From: Macrotrachela quadricornifera
Taxonomy: Eukaryota; Rotifera; Eurotatoria; Philodinida; Philodinidae
Length of the DNA: 64,000 bases
Assembly (NCBI GenBank): GCA_022393335.1
Contig: JAJEKB010021001.1
Span: forward strand, 120,772-184,771
Direction: 5' to 3'
Shown: in pieces, positions 12,001 through 23,784 of the stretch
Position numbering within the stretch: the first letter of the stretch is position 1
Layout: each line of letters opens with the position of its first letter
The notes under the pieces: model-generated
Told to the model about the DNA's origin: nothing
Databases searched by the model: none
What the model saw: only the letters and a program-made list of their open reading frames with translations
Translations under genes and position numbers: made by a program

Positions 12001-14805
12001 GAAGAAAATTATGTTCAGATTATAAATATAAAATGTACGATAGATATACTTTAATTTACTATTAAATTAATTTTTATACATCATATTACTCAAGAGACAG
12101 AAACTTTAGATAAATGGTATTTTTAAAAATCAAATATTTATTCTGATTTTCTTCTAAGAAACAAAATAATATAAGTGGTTGTTTTTTTCGGTTTCCGTTG
12201 TATTAGAATGCAACATCATGCTCAATAGCTATTTCTTCGACCTGTCACACCCACTGGAATACTATTAGGATTGAAATAAATTATAGACAAACTAAGAACG
12301 TTGTCATAGCCATTAGGACTTTCACGTGTTTTCAATCATTTTTCAAACAGTTTCATGATAATTTATCAAAAATAACTTAGACTTTATGAATCACACGAAT
12401 GACTTTTATAAAAGACTGATTACTTACAAAGCTAGATTTCAAACCATGCAAACAAATGAAAAACGAGTGAAAAGTTTTCATTTATCACGAACATAAGCAA
12501 TTTCTTACATTACAATTATAACCAATTTTGAGATGGTTTCAACTATTTCTCAGCTTGAGTCAACATGATTTTGGAAAAACTGAGCCTGCTCTAGAGCGAA
12601 ATCACTCTGCCGCTGATGACAAGTAAGCAGTTTCCCTATGTTTAGTACGAAACTTACATAATGAAATTTGTTCTATAATGTATAGATAGCATTCTGATCA
12701 TTGTTTTGTACTCTAAGAAAAACGAAGTAACTGCAAAGATACACTACAAAACTGAAGAATTACTGCAATAGTTGACAGATTATAACAATAAACTAATACA
12801 TTATAGGAATCTGCATCAACTGACTTGATTGTTAAGTCAATTGATAGAATAGAATGATGTGTGGAATGTTTTATTAAAATAAATGATGATTACATATATT
12901 ACATTGTAATAAAATATTTATGCGAGACTAAAATTGACTCGATTAGTTTCAGTCTCTGTTGCTCATTTCATAATTCTAATCAAAAAGAAATTTGATACAA
13001 ACTAGTATTATGGTAATTTATCTCAGACTTACCTTCAAGATATTACGATCAGAGTTGGAATCGGTCTAACTTTTCTGGATCGGATCGGACTTAACTTTCG
13101 ATTAGACCGACAAAAAACCTGCCTGCCAGATTTGATAACTTTCCTGGTATATGGTCGATACATTTTATACATCAATTGAATGATCGCTTCATTGTAGAAA
13201 GAGTTTTTAAGTCAGTCTGACGCAGATATATACACTATTAAATCCGTAAATGTTCAAGATTTTAATAGAACAGTTCCTGTTTTAGTCTATCATAGTTGAG
13301 GGTGTTAATATTAAGAACGAAAGAAGATTTTCTTCAATACGGTTTGACTAAAAATTCAGGAAAATTAATACCGATCTGATTCCTTTATAAATGTCAAGTT
13401 AGACCCATTTTTTATGTGAAATAGCTAATTGACACAACTAACACTTGTTTCAATTCATCAAACGGACGCTACTACAGAGTAATAGCCGTGCTAAGATAAA
13501 AAAGTAGAATTTTTCATATTAACATTTGTGAACAAGATTTATTGATACATAAATATTTTCAGTTGTAAGACAGCAGTCGCTGACACGATCTTGAGAACAG
13601 AACGTATTTTTTTCTGATGTTTTGTTATGAAAAAGCACGAACCAGAAACTATTAGCTTTTGAGATTCTATTTTTGATGAGTGGCTCAAAATTTGATGGTG
13701 GAAAACCTATTGAGTAGAAATCGATGCCATTTTCAAAAGTCTTAAAATCATTGTGTGAATAAGAAAATTTACTCAACGAACTTTGAGGCTATCATTCTGT
13801 GATGGAAATATCAGTGAACGTGTGGAGCTGAGATTTCAACAATAGTTGAGAACTTATTGGTTGGAAACTTAAAAATTCGTATTTCCTCATGACTAAAATC
13901 ATGAAAATCGTTAAAAATGAGCAGAATAGACAAGTTTTAATAACTCAAGAAATTTTTCAAAATGAAAGCAGACCGATGAAGTCTGATCGGTCTGATTTCA
14001 AGTCTGATTACGATTAGTCATTACTTCTTCAAATTGCAGTGAAGGATTTTGATATTTCATGTAATAATAAGTTTCTAAACATAGCTGACAATTGACAGCC
14101 TAAGCAACTGTCGAAACACGTGTCATATGATGCTCTTAATTTTTATTTCACGAAACAGGAGAATATTCATTATGATTTAATCGTGTTTGGAAAATTTCTC
14201 TTAAGTCAATGTCTTCAAGTATAATAAAATATTTTATACTTCTATAGAGCCTCTTCGAAATATAGTCTTTGAAAGTGTCTATGTCCTTTAACATTATTCT
14301 TTATAAAAAAAGTAGAAAAACGGTGGCATCTGTGTTCAGTTACATTTATTAATAAAAAAATTGATAGCAAAAAATAAATAAAATATACAGCGGTAAGTCC
14401 ACATTCATTTTTCTTTACTTTTGATTTTTTTTCAAAAGTTGAAGACATTGGTCAATCATTCATCATATATACATTAGAATAAAGAAAGATAAGATAATTT
14501 CGTCTTAAAAAAACACTGACTCAATTTGTACTTCTATTCATTATTAACAAGCAAAAAATACAGCAATAGTTTTCATTTTTCTTATTCATCATTAAATGTA
14601 TTCTTTTTCGTTTGTATTATGACACATTCTCTCATGATAACATATTCTAACTGATTCTGTTGCTTTTTTTTGTACGTTATCTCTTCAAATAGAAAGAAAT
14701 AAAGAAGAAAAAATATTTTCAACCAGTCAACCAACTACACTATGCGTCATTTTTGTTTGGTTTTGTAAACTTATTTAAAATTCAACCTTGAAGATAAACA
14801 ATTTA
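9096..14805. other. Long gene-poor AT-rich stretch
   Basis: No open frame in this 5.7 kb has recognisable protein character. 13040-14030 has GATCGG/CCGATC-rich boxes at both ends in roughly inverted orientation, which may be an old element, but the match is too weak to call. I see nothing else. Confidence 0.45.
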
Positions 14806-14819
14806 ATTCTTTGTTTCAG
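14806..14819 (+). promoter_or_regulatory. Candidate 3' splice acceptor in the 5' leader of the RTA1-like gene
   Basis: A polypyrimidine stretch ends in TTCTTTGTTTCAG at 14819, 61 nt before the start codon at 14881. It could be a spliced-leader trans-splicing acceptor or the end of a 5' UTR intron. Only the motif and position support it. Confidence 0.4.
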
Positions 14820-14880
14820 TACAAATTGAAACAAGTTTATTTACTATTTCATACAATACTATATATTACGAATAAGTATC

Positions 14881-15666
14881 ATGATCAATGCGTTTACATA
14901 TCCTTATCCAAATTATGACCCAAATAAAATTGCAGCAGGTTGTGTTGCTGGAATAGTGAGTATTTCACTCATTGCATGGTTTATTCAATCATGTCAAGCT
15001 CGTTTTCGGCCACCTCGTCTTAGTATTCTTCTTTTATTTTCTCATATGGCTATTATCATCGACCTAATTGTTCGTGCAGCAGTTGATGCAAATCAGCAAC
15101 GCTCAAAAACTTTCTTTATCGCTGTCAATAGTCTTTTTGCTATTGGTCAACGTATGATAATTGTCAGTAATTTCCTTTTTATCTTTGAAATTTATCATGA
15201 AAAATCACGTCTTTCATATGGGATTCGTATTGGTGCTATTTTATGTGTTGTTACATCAGGTGTTCTCATGGCACCGGCCAATACATTATCATTTGATCCT
15301 CATCAAATAAACACCAGTTATCTATTTAGAGAACTATCTGCATCAATCTTACTAGCAGTGACTGTTCTCTTCTATCCTGTATGGTATTGGAGTAAAACAG
15401 TAAAAGATATGCATAAACAAGCTATTATTCTAATCAGTATTTCAAGTATAATGTGTGTGATAGTTGCCATCTTTTTTGTGATTCAATCATTATCATATTA
15501 TTATGATGAAGTCAATAGTCATGAAGAATGGTTTTATGCTCTTCAAATGACGCCTATCATACTTGCTCATTTTACTTGGTCCATCTTTCATCCGAAACGA
15601 AGTTTGATATCGTGTAAAACACCAACAGCAGAAACAAGCAAAAACACAGTGATAAACATGTCATAA
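14881..15666 (+). CDS. RTA1-like seven-transmembrane protein
   Basis: Single-exon 261-aa protein with about seven hydrophobic segments (near residues 17-37, 48-67, 78-104, 116-133, 148-168, 181-203 and 216-235). The end of the last helix, HEEWFYALQMTPIILAHF followed by FHPKR, resembles the final segment of fungal RTA1-family proteins (HEw.fYvfDa.Pm......HPg pattern). RTA1 proteins are membrane proteins linked in yeasts to lipid movement and resistance to membrane-active compounds; their biochemistry is poorly defined. The family is mainly fungal, so an animal copy would fit horizontal transfer, but this is inference. It could instead be a divergent 7-TM receptor; no DRY or NPxxY motif is present. 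The start follows a candidate splice acceptor at 14819. Confidence 0.5.
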   Translation: MINAFTYPYPNYDPNKIAAGCVAGIVSISLIAWFIQSCQARFRPPRLSILLLFSHMAIIIDLIVRAAVDANQQRSKTFFIAVNSLFAIGQRMIIVSNFLFIFEIYHEKSRLSYGIRIGAILCVVTSGVLMAPANTLSFDPHQINTSYLFRELSASILLAVTVLFYPVWYWSKTVKDMHKQAIILISISSIMCVIVAIFFVIQSLSYYYDEVNSHEEWFYALQMTPIILAHFTWSIFHPKRSLISCKTPTAETSKNTVINMS

Positions 15667-16393
15667 TCTTTTAAATCATACAAAAAATATATTAAGACTT
15701 GAACGATAAGAGAATAATTTTTTTCAATAAAAATAATTATTCAAATCATTATGAACGCATTGATATGTAAGTATAACACCGCAAAGAATAGATTTACTCG
15801 AATTTTTACTTCAGGAGACATTCGAATTATTATCGGTTTTGAAATAAAACGCAGATTACTATCGTTCGAATAACTTTTGATAGAAACGAGATAAAAACTG
15901 TAGTTTTCGTCATTCAAAAGAATAAGAGCTGGGCATCAATTCCATATAATAAATAAAGAGATACCAACATGTAATGGTACGATTAGTCTGCTAAATATTA
16001 TCCCTGTCTCTCTCATTTCCATAAGTTCGGGTATATATTTCCTGTTCAAGGATGGATTCGACAATGTGAATGGTGCTCTATAAAATTGCACAAATCACAA
16101 ATCTCTATCATTTATCGTTTAGGCATGGCATCAATTCTATTGGAAAGGACAGTTTTCCATTTTTCATGTTTCGGTTGATTCTTGCGATGTGGAAAATGTA
16201 TAGAAAAATAGGTTATTTACTACATTAAAGATCATAAGATAGTTAACTTCATTTCATAAAAACTGTTTCTGATTCAGCCAACGAAATGAGCCTTTTATTT
16301 GAGATATGAATCGTCATAATGTTGCAAGTTTTATGAAGAAGTAGGTTTTCTATTGATAAATATATTTGTAAATGAATAATAGAAGATAGGAAC
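15667..16393. other. Intergenic, nothing recognised
   Basis: 3' flank of the RTA1-like gene. An AATAAA-like word (TCAATAAAAATA) near 15724 could serve polyadenylation. Nothing else is seen. Confidence 0.4.
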
Positions 16394-16513
16394 TTATTCA
16401 TTAGTGGCTTCTTCCATTCCACTACTGATCTTGTCCTGTGGTTCATCATTGGCATCATTGTCCATTTCATGATCTGTGCTATCGATTGCTTCGCTTCTCA
16501 TCTTACTTTTCAT
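16394..16513 (-). CDS. Possible small acidic open frame or terminal exon
   Basis: A 39-codon minus-strand frame is strongly hydrophilic and acidic (it contains STDHEMDNDANDEPQDK and ends in EEATNE), which is unusual for random AT-rich translation here. A GTAAGA donor-like sequence lies near its start. It may be the C-terminal exon of a lost or unrecognised gene. No homology is known to me and chance remains likely. Confidence 0.18.
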   Translation of the reverse strand: MKSKMRSEAIDSTDHEMDNDANDEPQDKISSGMEEATNE

Positions 16514-18862
16514 TCATGTTAATGTATTCATTGTGACTTTTCTAAGCGCAGATAGTAAAGCATTTATGTATTAATCCTTCCAAAATATATTGAATTTATT
16601 GTATACAGAAAATTAATGTAATTAAATATAAAAATATTTAAATGACTAGCATATGTGTCTCTCAGTTTTATTCATAATGATCTGTGTCTATTTCACTGAT
16701 TAGGTACTTAGTAACGAAAGCAAAATAGTTTTTTAATTAATTCTTTCGTTCTTCAATTCGATTCGGTACATGTTTTAGTTTATAAATTTAGATAAAAAAA
16801 AACATCTTTTTAGATTTACTAATTAATCCTTTTTTTAGATGGCCAACAATAATTGAAGAATAGAATCGATCGATAAGTTTAACTTTTTAAACCTCATTAA
16901 TTTTATTTGTGAGATTTAAATTTATTTATTTATTAATCTTTATGTAAAAATATTCTCAACTAAAAAAATATATTCTGTGCATTAATCAACATCGTGCATC
17001 TAACGAGAGAATGTTTCCAACTGTCAAATTACTTTTTAGATAAAACCTAGTGAGTTGTAGGTTACCGACTAGGCTGACTCCACATATGGGCATGAAAAAT
17101 CCCCTTAGGTCTTCTTTTCAGATTTACAGGTATTTTATTGAAAATTTAGCCTACAGAATAATATGTAGCAAGAAATCCAATGAAGATATTCTAATCTCAG
17201 ATTTTGTTCACAAAAAGTTCTACTTATAGATAGAATGTTATGAAAATTTCAGCTCAAAAGAATGTATCCTTCTCGAAATATTGAAAAGTTCTAAAAAAAA
17301 ATAGACTATATTAGCATCTTTTGTGATATATGAGACATTTCTTGGGAGTTTAATGTCTCAAGAAATGGGTACAGCTCCACATAACGTGCATCCACAGGAT
17401 CTATAAGACTTTTTTTCCTGACAAAATTTCCCGAATATTTTTCGATATACGTATGTATCATACATACATAAAAAACAGTTAAAGCATATGAAACTGAATG
17501 TTGTCGTGTATATTTTGTGGAATTATAAAAATAAGGAAGATATAAATAGACAGATTACACATAGGAATTAAGTCTGAAAGATTAATATAGAAGAGAAAGA
17601 GGTTTGTGTGTTTCATTGCTCTCCTCTCTTTAAGTTTCGATTCGTCTACTTGGCAACATACACTTTTATGATTAGAAGTGCTTGTCATGATGATAGGCTT
17701 CGAAAATATACAGTTTCTTCTCACTCCGCCTTCATTGTAAAAAAAATAAGCGTATGTGGCTGGCATGGCTAGCCATAGGATACCCTCATTTTTAATTGTT
17801 TATGTAGCTTCAGTCGATTGCCAGAAAAGTATAATTTTTTTACCATTTTTAATAGATGTATGATGTTAGGGATATGTTATTATTTGAACTCTATATCTCA
17901 TTAAAACCAAGAGTCATCACATGTTTCTTTATAATCATTTTAATAAAGGATATTAGGTATATGATTGCTAACATACTTCAATTAATACTTACAAAATCTA
18001 TATTTACGAATAGAATATATACTTAAATTCTAAGTAATAGGCACAGTGTTTGGTTTAGTAAGCATTGCCATATTTATAAAGTTCAAATAGGCTGTTGATC
18101 ATCAATTCTTTTTACTAAAAACTTATAATATTAGCAAGTCATAGTACAGTTTTTAATCGTGTGATAACCTTAAAGCTAACTTCAGTAGTATAGAATTCGA
18201 AAATTTTTTTTCGAGTATACAATTGCTAAACCATTCAAGCTTTCGAATATTCAACTATTCAAGTTTATCACTCCAGTCAGCAACAGTATATCCCTATACG
18301 AAACATACTGATCTTATCTATATTATGTTGCTCCCATCCACGATAAACCTAACCATCTCGTCTTCACTCTACTACCATCATCCAAGTTTACTCCACCCTA
18401 AAGATATCCATGTCACCTATACTGCGCTGCTCTCATCTAGAATATCCTTCAATATCTGAAAACTTAAACTCAAGTTTCAAATTTGACATATATGAAAACT
18501 CCAATACTCGAATGGTTAGATATTGAGTTGAATACTCAAAACAATTCTCCAAGTTTTACACGTGTAATATAAAGCTCAAATAATAGCACAACATTGATAT
18601 TATACATGTACTATAATTAATAAAAAAACTCACATTTTTCTAACAATTGACTGAAGTCACATAAAGAAGTAAAAACCAAGACATTCTATGGCTGTCCACG
18701 TTTGAATGAAATAAAACAGAATAAATAGTGAGAAAAGTTAAAGATATATTTTAATAAAATAAAAAAGATTATTGAAAAAGAGAAATTAGAAATTATTTAT
18801 CTTTTAAATTTTATTTTGAAATTTTATTTTTCTTCAATATCAATTTCTTAGTCTAGCTTTAA
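16514..18862. other. Intergenic, nothing recognised
   Basis: Very AT-rich. A small hairpin (CATTTCTTG/CAAGAAATG, near 17335-17370) is the only structure noticed. Confidence 0.4.
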
Positions 18863-18880
18863 ATGTCGAGCACAATATGT

Positions 18881-19153
18881 TTATTTTGTATTATCTTGAA
18901 TATGTGTACTATAAACCGGATGTTTAGCAATAAAGGATAAAAATTGATCACGATTAACTTGATCGATATTTCCTCCACTATTTGCCACTAATTGAGACCA
19001 TGTTGATGTTGGATCAACATTATTAATACCATAATATGTATTTAGACGATCAAATATTAGTTTACCAAAACTTTGTTGAATTTGATTATCTTTTTTAGTT
19101 GGATTGTATTGATCCATTAAAAATGCAATTCGATCAAGTGTTGTTGAACCATT
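18881..19153 (-). CDS. C-terminal part of an unidentified protein (left copy)
   Basis: An open frame enters from the gap and encodes about 90 residues starting NGSTTLDRIAFLMDQYNP and ending HIQDNTK, with a TAA stop at 18881. The Met within it is internal, because the frame is open and conserved upstream to the gap edge. It is hydrophilic and mostly helical in character, with no membrane segment. NIDQVNRDQFLSFI looks vaguely like half of an EF-hand, but the loop is not convincing, so the family is not assigned. It is the mirror copy of the frame at 19554-19826; the differences are all silent, which argues that both encode protein or diverged very recently. Confidence 0.55.
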   Translation of the reverse strand, partial: NGSTTLDRIAFLMDQYNPTKKDNQIQQSFGKLIFDRLNTYYGINNVDPTSTWSQLVANSGGNIDQVNRDQFLSFIAKHPVYSTHIQDNTK

Positions 19154-19553
19154 NNNNNNNNNNNNNNNNNNNNNNNNNNNNNNNNNNNNNNNNNNNNNNN
19201 NNNNNNNNNNNNNNNNNNNNNNNNNNNNNNNNNNNNNNNNNNNNNNNNNNNNNNNNNNNNNNNNNNNNNNNNNNNNNNNNNNNNNNNNNNNNNNNNNNNN
19301 NNNNNNNNNNNNNNNNNNNNNNNNNNNNNNNNNNNNNNNNNNNNNNNNNNNNNNNNNNNNNNNNNNNNNNNNNNNNNNNNNNNNNNNNNNNNNNNNNNNN
19401 NNNNNNNNNNNNNNNNNNNNNNNNNNNNNNNNNNNNNNNNNNNNNNNNNNNNNNNNNNNNNNNNNNNNNNNNNNNNNNNNNNNNNNNNNNNNNNNNNNNN
19501 NNNNNNNNNNNNNNNNNNNNNNNNNNNNNNNNNNNNNNNNNNNNNNNNNNNNN
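19154..19553. other. Assembly gap (400 N)
   Basis: Exactly 400 N, the same length as the second gap in the window, so a placeholder and not a measured size. The 5' parts of both flanking gene copies should lie here. Confidence 0.99.
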
Positions 19554-19826
19554 AATGGTTCAACAACACTTGATCGAATTGCATTTTTAATGGATCAATA
19601 TAATCCAACTAAAAAAGATAATCAAATTCAACAAAGTTTTGGTAAACTAATATTTGATCGTCTAAATACATATTATGGTATTAATAATGTTGATCCAACA
19701 TCAACATGGTCTCAATTAGTTGCAAATAGTGGAGGAAATATCGATCAAGTTAATCGTGATCAATTTTTATCCTTTATTGCTAAACATCCAGTTTATAGTA
19801 CACATATTCAAGATAATACAAAATAG
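19554..19826 (+). CDS. C-terminal part of an unidentified protein (right copy)
   Basis: Plus-strand mirror of the 18881-19153 frame with identical amino-acid sequence over about 90 residues and a TAG stop. The two copies are divergently transcribed from the gap. Its 3' flank is unrelated to that of the left copy beyond 19844. Function unknown; see the left copy for what is visible in the protein. Confidence 0.55.
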   Translation, partial: NGSTTLDRIAFLMDQYNPTKKDNQIQQSFGKLIFDRLNTYYGINNVDPTSTWSQLVANSGGNIDQVNRDQFLSFIAKHPVYSTHIQDNTK

Positions 19827-19844
19827 ATATATTGTGCTAGACAT

Positions 19845-22758
19845 CAATTTTCCATATAATTTAATGTCGTTTTGAATAAAATAAAATTCTAATTAAAGTA
19901 AAAACAGACATATTTTTTCTTCAATAATACTAAAAGACCATTGAGTATCGAATCAATTGTTTAGCTTTTTTCGACTTTAGAATAGTTAATTAGATTATCC
20001 TCGTTTCGCAATGATTGGTAATATGTCATTTTTATTTGAGAAACATTTTATCAATGAGGTATGATGTTGGGATATGTCGATGCATTTTTTTTTGTTGTTT
20101 TTTACAATAACTACAAGGATGGACTGCGCATAAACGATTTCATAATTGTCATGTTCTTTTGTTCGATTAGTTTCAACACCAGAAAAATGAGAGAAGATAA
20201 TAAAAAGTTCTTTGTGATAAAATTATAGAGATTTGAGAAAACTTTCGTTCTATTATAATTTATAGACAATAATCGACTAGTAATGATAATGTTGACATCA
20301 ATTTAGATTTTTTTATTATCAAAGAAGAGTAGGAGAAAACGAGTTAATTAGACTCTTTATTAGCCATCTTCAAGAGCGCAAACAAAAGATTTATTTCCTC
20401 CATGGAATATAAAGTTCGATTTCTGACTCTACGTATGTTTACATACATTATTTCGGTTAAGTAGACGTTATCGTAATAGTAAAGAAAACATGTTTTTCTT
20501 AAATAAAAAAGATTATCTTACGCATCGAAAAGTTGGATAATTGTTTTCTAGTTCTTTGTGAATTCCACAAGATAAAACCTGATTCCTACATTTTCAATCT
20601 AACAACTCTGTTCGACATCACAGTTTATTATGTACAAATTTATATTTGATTTTCTTATTGATTATTCAATGAACGAAATATGTTTTGGTTGTTTTCAACA
20701 GCAACTAATCAAACGAATATAAAGGATAATTCACTCATTATCTATATCAAGTTCTTTTCATCTAATTTCATTCATTTATATACCAGTAATATTTATATAG
20801 TCGAAGTAAATTAATTGACTTAACTTTCATTGGAATATAATGTGTCAACCGAGAACTAATAAGAATTCATTTTTCTCTCGAATTATTTCAATAAGAAATC
20901 TTTTTCTAAACAAATAATATTTGATTATTATGAATTCAGAATTTCAAATAATCGAAGATCTTCTTCATACACAATAGATTCATCTCTCACTTCGAATTGA
21001 ATATTTGAATTATTCGTAAATAAAAATAGTTGTATTTCAAGTTTTGATAAAATCTTGACAGTTATTATTTAATTCGAAATGTTTCGAGAAAGTCATTCAT
21101 TCATCTTTATTCTGAACATCGATAACGTGAAAATTGGTCATTTAAGTAACAAAATAATTTCAAATGTTTGCATCAAATATTTCAAATCCCAAAAGCCTAC
21201 AAACGATTTACATTATGTAAGTGTTGAGATTAACTATGATATGTTTAATTAATCCTTTTCATTTGAATTTTGACTTGAATTGATATTTATAGTTTTGATC
21301 CAATCACCTTGATTGTGAAAATCTTGGTAATACTCGAATCCATAGGAACATCATTTTAAAAAAGCAACAGTCAAACTCGATTATAAAATTGAACCACTAA
21401 GTTTCAACATCGATCTGGAACAATTATCTGATATATTTGTTTTTATCAAATTTCAAAAGAGTCTTTTGCTTAATCTTATCTTCAAAGAAACGTTTGGTCG
21501 TTTATGGAAATGTATTTATATGACAATTAGAACTGTTTCGGAAAACATCACTTTATATAATTCAATTATTAATACTAATAATATAATATTCTTCGTTATA
21601 CAAATATGAAACATTCATTGATATTTGGACTTTTTCTATTACAAAATTTGAATATCAGAACGACGCATTAGTACGAAAATGGTCAATCTTATTTTCCTAA
21701 AGTAGTTGACAGAAGTGAAGGAATACTAAATCAAAAGCGATGTTTCAATTTATAATTGAAATTTCTTTCTTCTGTCGAGATGCTGAACAAAATTTAACTT
21801 TTTTATTTTCCACTAACAGACCGTAAGCGGCAGTATAGAGCAATTATAATGTTTCTGTGCGTTTAAGCATTGGCTTAGGAAATTGAACATATCTGTCAAT
21901 GATCGATAGATTATAGAAAACATAGAGTTCTAGAAGCATCGAATTAATTTTAAGGAACGTATAGAAATCGATCGAGGGTGGATAAGATTATACTCTTGTC
22001 TTCAGTACAATCGAGAGTTTTCTATTAGAACAAAGTTAGATATAAACCTTGATCGTATCCTTTAGATCAAATTTATAGCAGCTAGAAAAAATTTCAGGTT
22101 GCAGTTCTTTATATGAATCATGAAAAAAATTTTCTCTACTGATTTATATAAAATGGATATTTAGCGATAGAATCGAGTGTGTTAATTTCGAATATCAATA
22201 TCCAAAATTCTACAAATGCTTTTATAATGACAAATATTCTTAATATTCGGAGATGATCTCTATTGCCAAAAACTTTGCTTTTAACCCGCTCATTCGACCA
22301 CTTAATCTCTGAGATCGGGATATAATTTACATTATATGTAAAACTAATCGATATATCTGGAAATGAATAGAAAACTACTCGCATACATCGATGTTAGAGG
22401 TCAAGATTTGCTTATTATTATTGTTCTACTATTTTTATAAAAAAAATAGTTTACAAGAAGTACCAGTATTCTTTCGATGTTTTAAAACTCATAATGATTA
22501 CATATGATCAGTTGCTAAATATTTGTTATTAAATTATTTTATGGTTGTCGTCTATATCTAACTTTATCCTAATAAAAACTCTTGATTTTATTAGAGACAA
22601 TAAAAAATGACTTAATGCGTTTTCGTTCTTTGTGACAGGTTGCTTAACAATCTAGTGATGATTAAAAGGTATTTTATCTTGAGACAATCTATGATGTCAC
22701 ATATTTCGATTCTGTTAGGAATTTCAACAAGTAATAGATATGAGTCATAAAGAATGGT
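19845..22758. other. Intergenic, nothing recognised
   Basis: About 2.9 kb of AT-rich sequence. The one open frame over 80 codons (minus strand near 22.2 kb) has no protein-like character. No RNA gene or repeat was recognised. Confidence 0.4.
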
Positions 22759-23132
22759 GGTCTCAGTATTGTAAGAATATCTAGATCAATTTTCAATACT
22801 TAGATTTGAACTTTTTTCAAAAGAATCACCACATAGTCCTGCATAAAATGATATTTTTTATATAGGTCAAACGGAACATGACTGAACAATAACATGATAT
22901 GCAATTTTCAATATATTCGTTTTCGTTTTTTTAAGAAATATTTTATTCACTACATCACTTTGGCTTTTTTTTCTTATTTTTAGTGCATCATAAATAATCA
23001 AATTTCAAAGAAATTAGTTTAAAACATGACCCGAAAATGGGTTCGAATAAATAACCAGAATGATATAATGAACAAAATTATTTCTATCTAAGTATGAACA
23101 ATTGATCGGAATATTCTTACAATACTGAGATC
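22759..23132. mobile_element. MITE-like element with ~50-bp inverted ends
   Basis: The left end reads GGTCTCAGTATTGTAAGAAT. The minus-strand reading of the right end gives GATCTCAGTATTGTAAGAAT. The match continues with GATCAATT and CATACTTAGAT-like blocks for about 50 bp. The 374-bp element is AT-rich and non-coding. No clear target duplication was seen. Confidence 0.7.
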
Positions 23133-23784
23133 ATCGCTCTTCAAGGCCCATCCGTTAGTATAACTGTGGAACCATCAGTCCTCTAAAAATGACAGTTATA
23201 GTTCCTTTGAGGAATAAAAAAATTTAAGATTAAAAAAAAGCTTTTCGAAGTTTTCTTACAAACATCTGTATATGAATATTGGAACAGAATAGATATCATA
23301 CGTATCATAACAAAACATTTCTGATCGAAATTATTGTTGGCTTCCGATAAAAATATATGGTCACAGCAATATTTTTGTTACAACTCCGAAATTGGTTCAA
23401 ACATGTTATTTATTTTTTAGACAAAGTTATTTTAAGACTTCGTGTTACATTTAAAGAGATATCTATAAACGAAAAAAAAAACATAATAAACAATGTTTGG
23501 AGGGTAACAGAGAAAATAGTATCTCGAGCTGTGATACATACTAAATAAAAAACACACATTATGATAAGGACATTTGACATAAAAAAAACTTAAAAGGAAA
23601 GCATAGTTTTACTATATCATGCTCACGTGTAACATTATTACATAAAGATAACAGCATAACTATACTTTCGTCGGTGAAGATATGATTTATCTTTTGCTAC
23701 TCTTGTGAAACTGATAGACAAACATAGAGCAGGTTTGGAATACAGCTCGTTCATTCTTAATTCAAGTTTCTTCTACAATATCAT
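23133..23784. other. Intergenic, upstream of the TM-kelch gene
   Basis: No gene recognised. It probably holds the promoter of the kelch gene, but no element can be named. Confidence 0.4.

Larger units (their letters stand above)
18863..19844. repeat. Inverted repeat, two 291-bp arms around a 400-N gap
   Basis: Arms 18863-19153 and 19554-19844 are reverse complements without a single indel. They differ at six positions: three silent codon changes, the stop codon (TAA versus TAG) and two bases just after it. Both arms stop at the same homologous base where they meet the gap, and outside the arms similarity ends abruptly about 18 bp past the stop codon. Confidence 0.92.

Noticed and set aside
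13040..14030. Possible element with GATCGG-rich ends
   Set aside because: The inverted match between ends is weak and interrupted; boundaries could not be set.
19099..19608. 163-aa frames crossing the first N gap on both strands
   Set aside because: They are antisense to the real gene fragments and open only through the N run.
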